From positions 1 to 7,002 of the forward strand of contig JALSTC010000782.1 in assembly GCA_026983935.1 (NCBI GenBank): a DNA stretch of 7,002 bases, written 5' to 3'. The stretch's first letter is position 1. Each line of letters opens with the position of its first letter. Source of the stretch: Ardenticatenia bacterium. GTDB taxonomy: Bacteria > Chloroflexota > Anaerolineae > Aggregatilineales > Ch27. Both the position numbers and the translations under genes were made by a program. The notes beneath the pieces were generated by a model that was not told the origin of the DNA, did no database searches, and saw only the letters and a list, made by a program, of their open reading frames with translations. Below, one piece after another: positions 5,410-7,002 of this stretch.

Positions 5410-5422
5410 GTCGCAGGCAGCT

Positions 5423-6025
5423 CTACCCATCCCCCCACTGCTCCCAATCCTCACGAATCAGGCTGAAAACCAGCGTATCGCGCAGAGAGCCATCTATACC
5501 GCGAGAATCCCGGCGCAGCGTGCCTTCCAGCGTATACCCGCAGCGCTCCGCAACGGCGGCACTGCGCGTGTTGCGGGCATCGCAGCGGATTTCCACGCGC
5601 TCGGCTTTCAGCGTCCCGAAGGCAAAAGCGGTGATGCCCCGCACCGCTTCGGTGATGTAGCCCCTGCCCTGTTCACTGGCCCGCACCCAATAGCCGATCT
5701 CGAATTTCGGCACGTCCCAGTCTATGCGGTGCAGCCCGCTGCCGCCGATCCAGCGGCCATCATTTTTGCGGATCAGCATCATCCACAGGTCTTCGCGGGT
5801 GATCCAGCGGGCGATGCCCCGACGCACGATCGCCACATACTGCTCAACGGTGGGCGCTTCCCGTGCCCAGGGCATCCAGGGCCGCAGGTGATCCAGCGAT
5901 TCCAGCACGGCCTCGGTGAGCGCGGGCGCGTCGCCTTCGCGCGGCGCACGGATCAACAGCCGCTCCGTCTCGAAGTGATCGGGGAAATCCAGCAGCAGCG
6001 GATCGTTGACCGCCTGTGACATCAT
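5423..6025 (-). CDS. GNAT-family N-acetyltransferase (RimJ/RimL-like)
   Basis: The product is 200 residues long. FETERLLIRAPREGD near the N-terminus is the usual opening of the RimJ/RimL-type GNAT group. The acetyl-CoA pyrophosphate loop is EQGRGY (residues 118-123), preceded by FEIGYWV and followed by ITEAVRGITAFAF. The later CDARNTRSAAVAERCGYTLEGTLR is the characteristic motif B region (N..S...e..GF..EG). Members transfer acetyl groups from acetyl-CoA to protein N-termini, antibiotics or small amines. The acceptor here is not predictable. I start at the ATG at 6023-6025, just after GGGAAG. A second ATG follows immediately. The frame stays open to 6166, but that extension crosses the likely promoter and has no domain character. 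It is the first gene of the minus-strand operon. Confidence 0.88.
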   Translation of the reverse strand: MMSQAVNDPLLLDFPDHFETERLLIRAPREGDAPALTEAVLESLDHLRPWMPWAREAPTVEQYVAIVRRGIARWITREDLWMMLIRKNDGRWIGGSGLHRIDWDVPKFEIGYWVRASEQGRGYITEAVRGITAFAFGTLKAERVEIRCDARNTRSAAVAERCGYTLEGTLRRDSRGIDGSLRDTLVFSLIREDWEQWGDG

Positions 6026-6040
6026 CCGTCTTCCCGTCCC

Positions 6041-6057
6041 CGGCCCGCGCCGGGCCG
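6041..6057 (-). promoter_or_regulatory. Perfect 7-bp hairpin in the GNAT operon leader
   Basis: CGGCCCG and CGGGCCG flank a 3-nt loop. If transcription starts about 7 nt after the -10 at 6083-6088, this hairpin lies in the roughly 50-nt leader and ends 15 nt before the GNAT ATG, close to its ribosome binding site. It could stabilise the mRNA or limit translation. Confidence 0.4.
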
Positions 6058-6082
6058 ATTCTACAAGCGAACACACCGCCCC

Positions 6083-6111
6083 ATTATGCGCGGGCGGGTC
6101 ATCGGTGGCAA
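6083..6111 (-). promoter_or_regulatory. Sigma70-type promoter of the five-gene minus-strand operon
   Basis: On the minus strand, TTGCCA (6106-6111) and CATAAT (6083-6088) are separated by exactly 17 nt. Each box matches the bacterial consensus at five of six positions. It is the best promoter-like sequence I found in the window and is placed correctly, about 58 nt upstream of the GNAT start. Sigma-factor preferences of this organism are unknown. Confidence 0.62.
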
Positions 6112-6277
6112 CCCCTCTTTGGGGAGAGCCAGGAGGCCAGAGGCAAGAAAACACGTAGGGCGTCAAGTGAGAGAACCCGTCGTATCTGCACCATCTGCCT
6201 CATCCGTTTTCCATTGGAATCGCCACCACCGCCAGCCCATGCCAGCAGTGCCACCCTGCCCACCACACACCAAAAGC

Positions 6278-6306
6278 TGGTCATCCCCGCGCCCCGGTGT
6301 TATGCT
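6278..6306 (+). promoter_or_regulatory. Candidate extended -10 promoter of the glycosyltransferase gene
   Basis: TGGTCA (6278-6283) and TATGCT (6301-6306) are 17 nt apart, each with four of six consensus matches. TG at 6298-6299 adds an extended -10 element. The leader to the ATG at 6344 would be about 30 nt. Confidence 0.38.
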
Positions 6307-6343
6307 GACCCCGCTATCGGCCTGATCCGAACGGTGAGCACAC

Positions 6344-7002
6344 ATGAACCACCCATCCCGACCCATCCGCGTCCTGCGCATCATTGCCCGGCTGAACGTC
6401 GGCGGCCCGGCGATCCACGTCTCGCTGCTGACGGCCCGCCTCGGCCCGCCGGACTACGAAAGCACGCTGGTCTGCGGCAGCATCGGGCCGGACGAGGGCG
6501 ACATGCGCTACTACGCCGAAGCGCGGGGCGTGCAGCCGATCATCATCCCGGAGCTGGGACGGGCGCTGCATCCCCTCCGCGATCTGGTCACGCTGTGGAA
6601 GCTCTACCGGCTGATGCGCCGCCTGCGCCCGGATGTCGTGCACACGCACACGGCCAAAGCGGGTTTTGTGGGCCGCCTGGCGGCCTGGCTGGCAGGCGTG
6701 CCGGTCATCGTGCACACCTTTCACGGCCACGTCTTTCACGGCTATTTCGGCTCGCGTAAGACGCGCTTCTTCATCCTGCTGGAGCGGCTGACCGCCCGCC
6801 TCTCCGACGCGATCCTGACGCTGACCGACGGCCTGCGCGATGAACTGGCCGATGTCTACCACATCGCCGACAAGCGCAAAATCCGCGTGCTGCCGCTGGG
6901 CCTGGATTTGCAGCCGTTCGCGGAGACGCCGCGCAAAACCGGCCAGTTCCGGGCCGCCTGGGGCATCCCCACAGACGTACCGCTGGTGGGCATCGTCGGG
7001 CG
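6344..7002 (+). CDS. Glycosyltransferase family 4, N-terminal part (3' partial)
   Basis: This open frame starts at ATG 6344-6346 and runs off the window, showing 219 residues. It is the N-terminal Rossmann-like half of a GT-B enzyme. Visible marks are the acceptor-side glycine loop RLNVGGPAIHV (about residues 16-26), the strand PDVVHTHTAKAGFVGRLAA (His100 and His102 in HTHT), and VIVHTFHGHVFHG (His124-Gly133), then LTLTDGLRDEL and RVLPLGLDL leading to the inter-domain linker. GT4 enzymes of this type move a sugar from a nucleotide-sugar donor in cell-surface polysaccharide or glycolipid synthesis at the cytoplasmic face of the membrane. The donor-binding C-terminal half with its E-X7-E motif lies beyond the window. 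GGTGAG precedes the start by about 6 nt. The gene is divergent from the GNAT operon. Confidence 0.92.
   Translation, partial: MNHPSRPIRVLRIIARLNVGGPAIHVSLLTARLGPPDYESTLVCGSIGPDEGDMRYYAEARGVQPIIIPELGRALHPLRDLVTLWKLYRLMRRLRPDVVHTHTAKAGFVGRLAAWLAGVPVIVHTFHGHVFHGYFGSRKTRFFILLERLTARLSDAILTLTDGLRDELADVYHIADKRKIRVLPLGLDLQPFAETPRKTGQFRAAWGIPTDVPLVGIVG

Larger units (their letters stand above)
6026..6343. other. Divergent intergenic region between the GNAT operon and the glycosyltransferase
   Basis: This 318-base gap has no convincing gene. It holds the likely operon promoter on the minus strand (6083-6111), a palindromic leader hairpin (6041-6057) and a candidate plus-strand promoter (6278-6306). 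The middle, about 6112-6277, is less GC-rich and shows only weak dyads; I see no recognisable RNA gene there. Confidence 0.7.

Noticed and set aside
4772..6019. A 415-codon open frame on the plus strand
   Set aside because: It lies antisense to the Nudix and GNAT genes, whose motifs are clear. Its translation is rich in His, Gln, Arg and Pro with no domain, as expected for the reverse of GC-rich coding DNA.
6107..6131. Bulged hairpin with a CCCC/GGGG core upstream of the GNAT promoter
   Set aside because: The stem is short with an internal bulge and no T-run, and it overlaps the better-supported -35 element.
1..7002. Mobile elements, tRNA or rRNA genes, CRISPR arrays, defence genes
   Set aside because: No transposase, integrase, spaced direct repeats, tRNA-like cloverleaf or rRNA-like sequence was seen. 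The intein is the only mobile-type element I can support.

Overview
This is a GC-rich bacterial chromosomal window. It opens inside an intein-containing radical SAM gene and closes inside a glycosyltransferase gene. No rRNA, tRNA, CRISPR array, insertion sequence or phage gene is visible. The mix of AmmeMemoRadiSam-type radical SAM enzyme, GT4 glycosyltransferase, degenerate shikimate-kinase-like protein, HAD, Nudix and GNAT genes would suit Chloroflexota (Anaerolineae-like). That placement rests on gene content and protein style only and is an inference.

Bases 1-1844 (+ strand): the first gene encodes an AmrS-type radical SAM enzyme interrupted by an intein with a LAGLIDADG endonuclease. The intein C-terminus and the whole C-extein are in view. 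The intein ends exactly before the cysteine of CQNW, which in this family is the third cysteine of the CX3CX2C [4Fe-4S] motif. Splicing and cluster assembly therefore share one residue, and the precursor cannot bind its cluster normally until it splices. This is the most interesting item here. It is followed by a small unknown gene (106 aa).

Bases 1845-2441: a stem-loop lies between convergent genes. Next comes a small four-helix membrane protein on the minus strand, and then a clear intrinsic terminator that ends the minus-strand operon to its right.

Bases 2442-6111 (- strand): one probable operon is read right to left. A good sigma70-type promoter (TTGCCA-N17-CATAAT) leads into a GNAT acetyltransferase, then a Nudix hydrolase of ADP-ribose pyrophosphatase type, a HAD phosphatase, a shikimate-kinase-like P-loop protein coupled to the HAD gene by TGATG, and a nitrilase-superfamily amidase. 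The terminator at 2411-2441 closes it. The set looks like small-molecule turnover or housecleaning rather than one known pathway. The kinase-like and Nudix proteins both depart from family consensus at motif positions. A long imperfect inverted repeat lies just before the nitrilase gene.

Bases 6112-7002 (+ strand): a divergent promoter region with an extended -10 candidate precedes a GT4-family glycosyltransferase, cut by the window edge.
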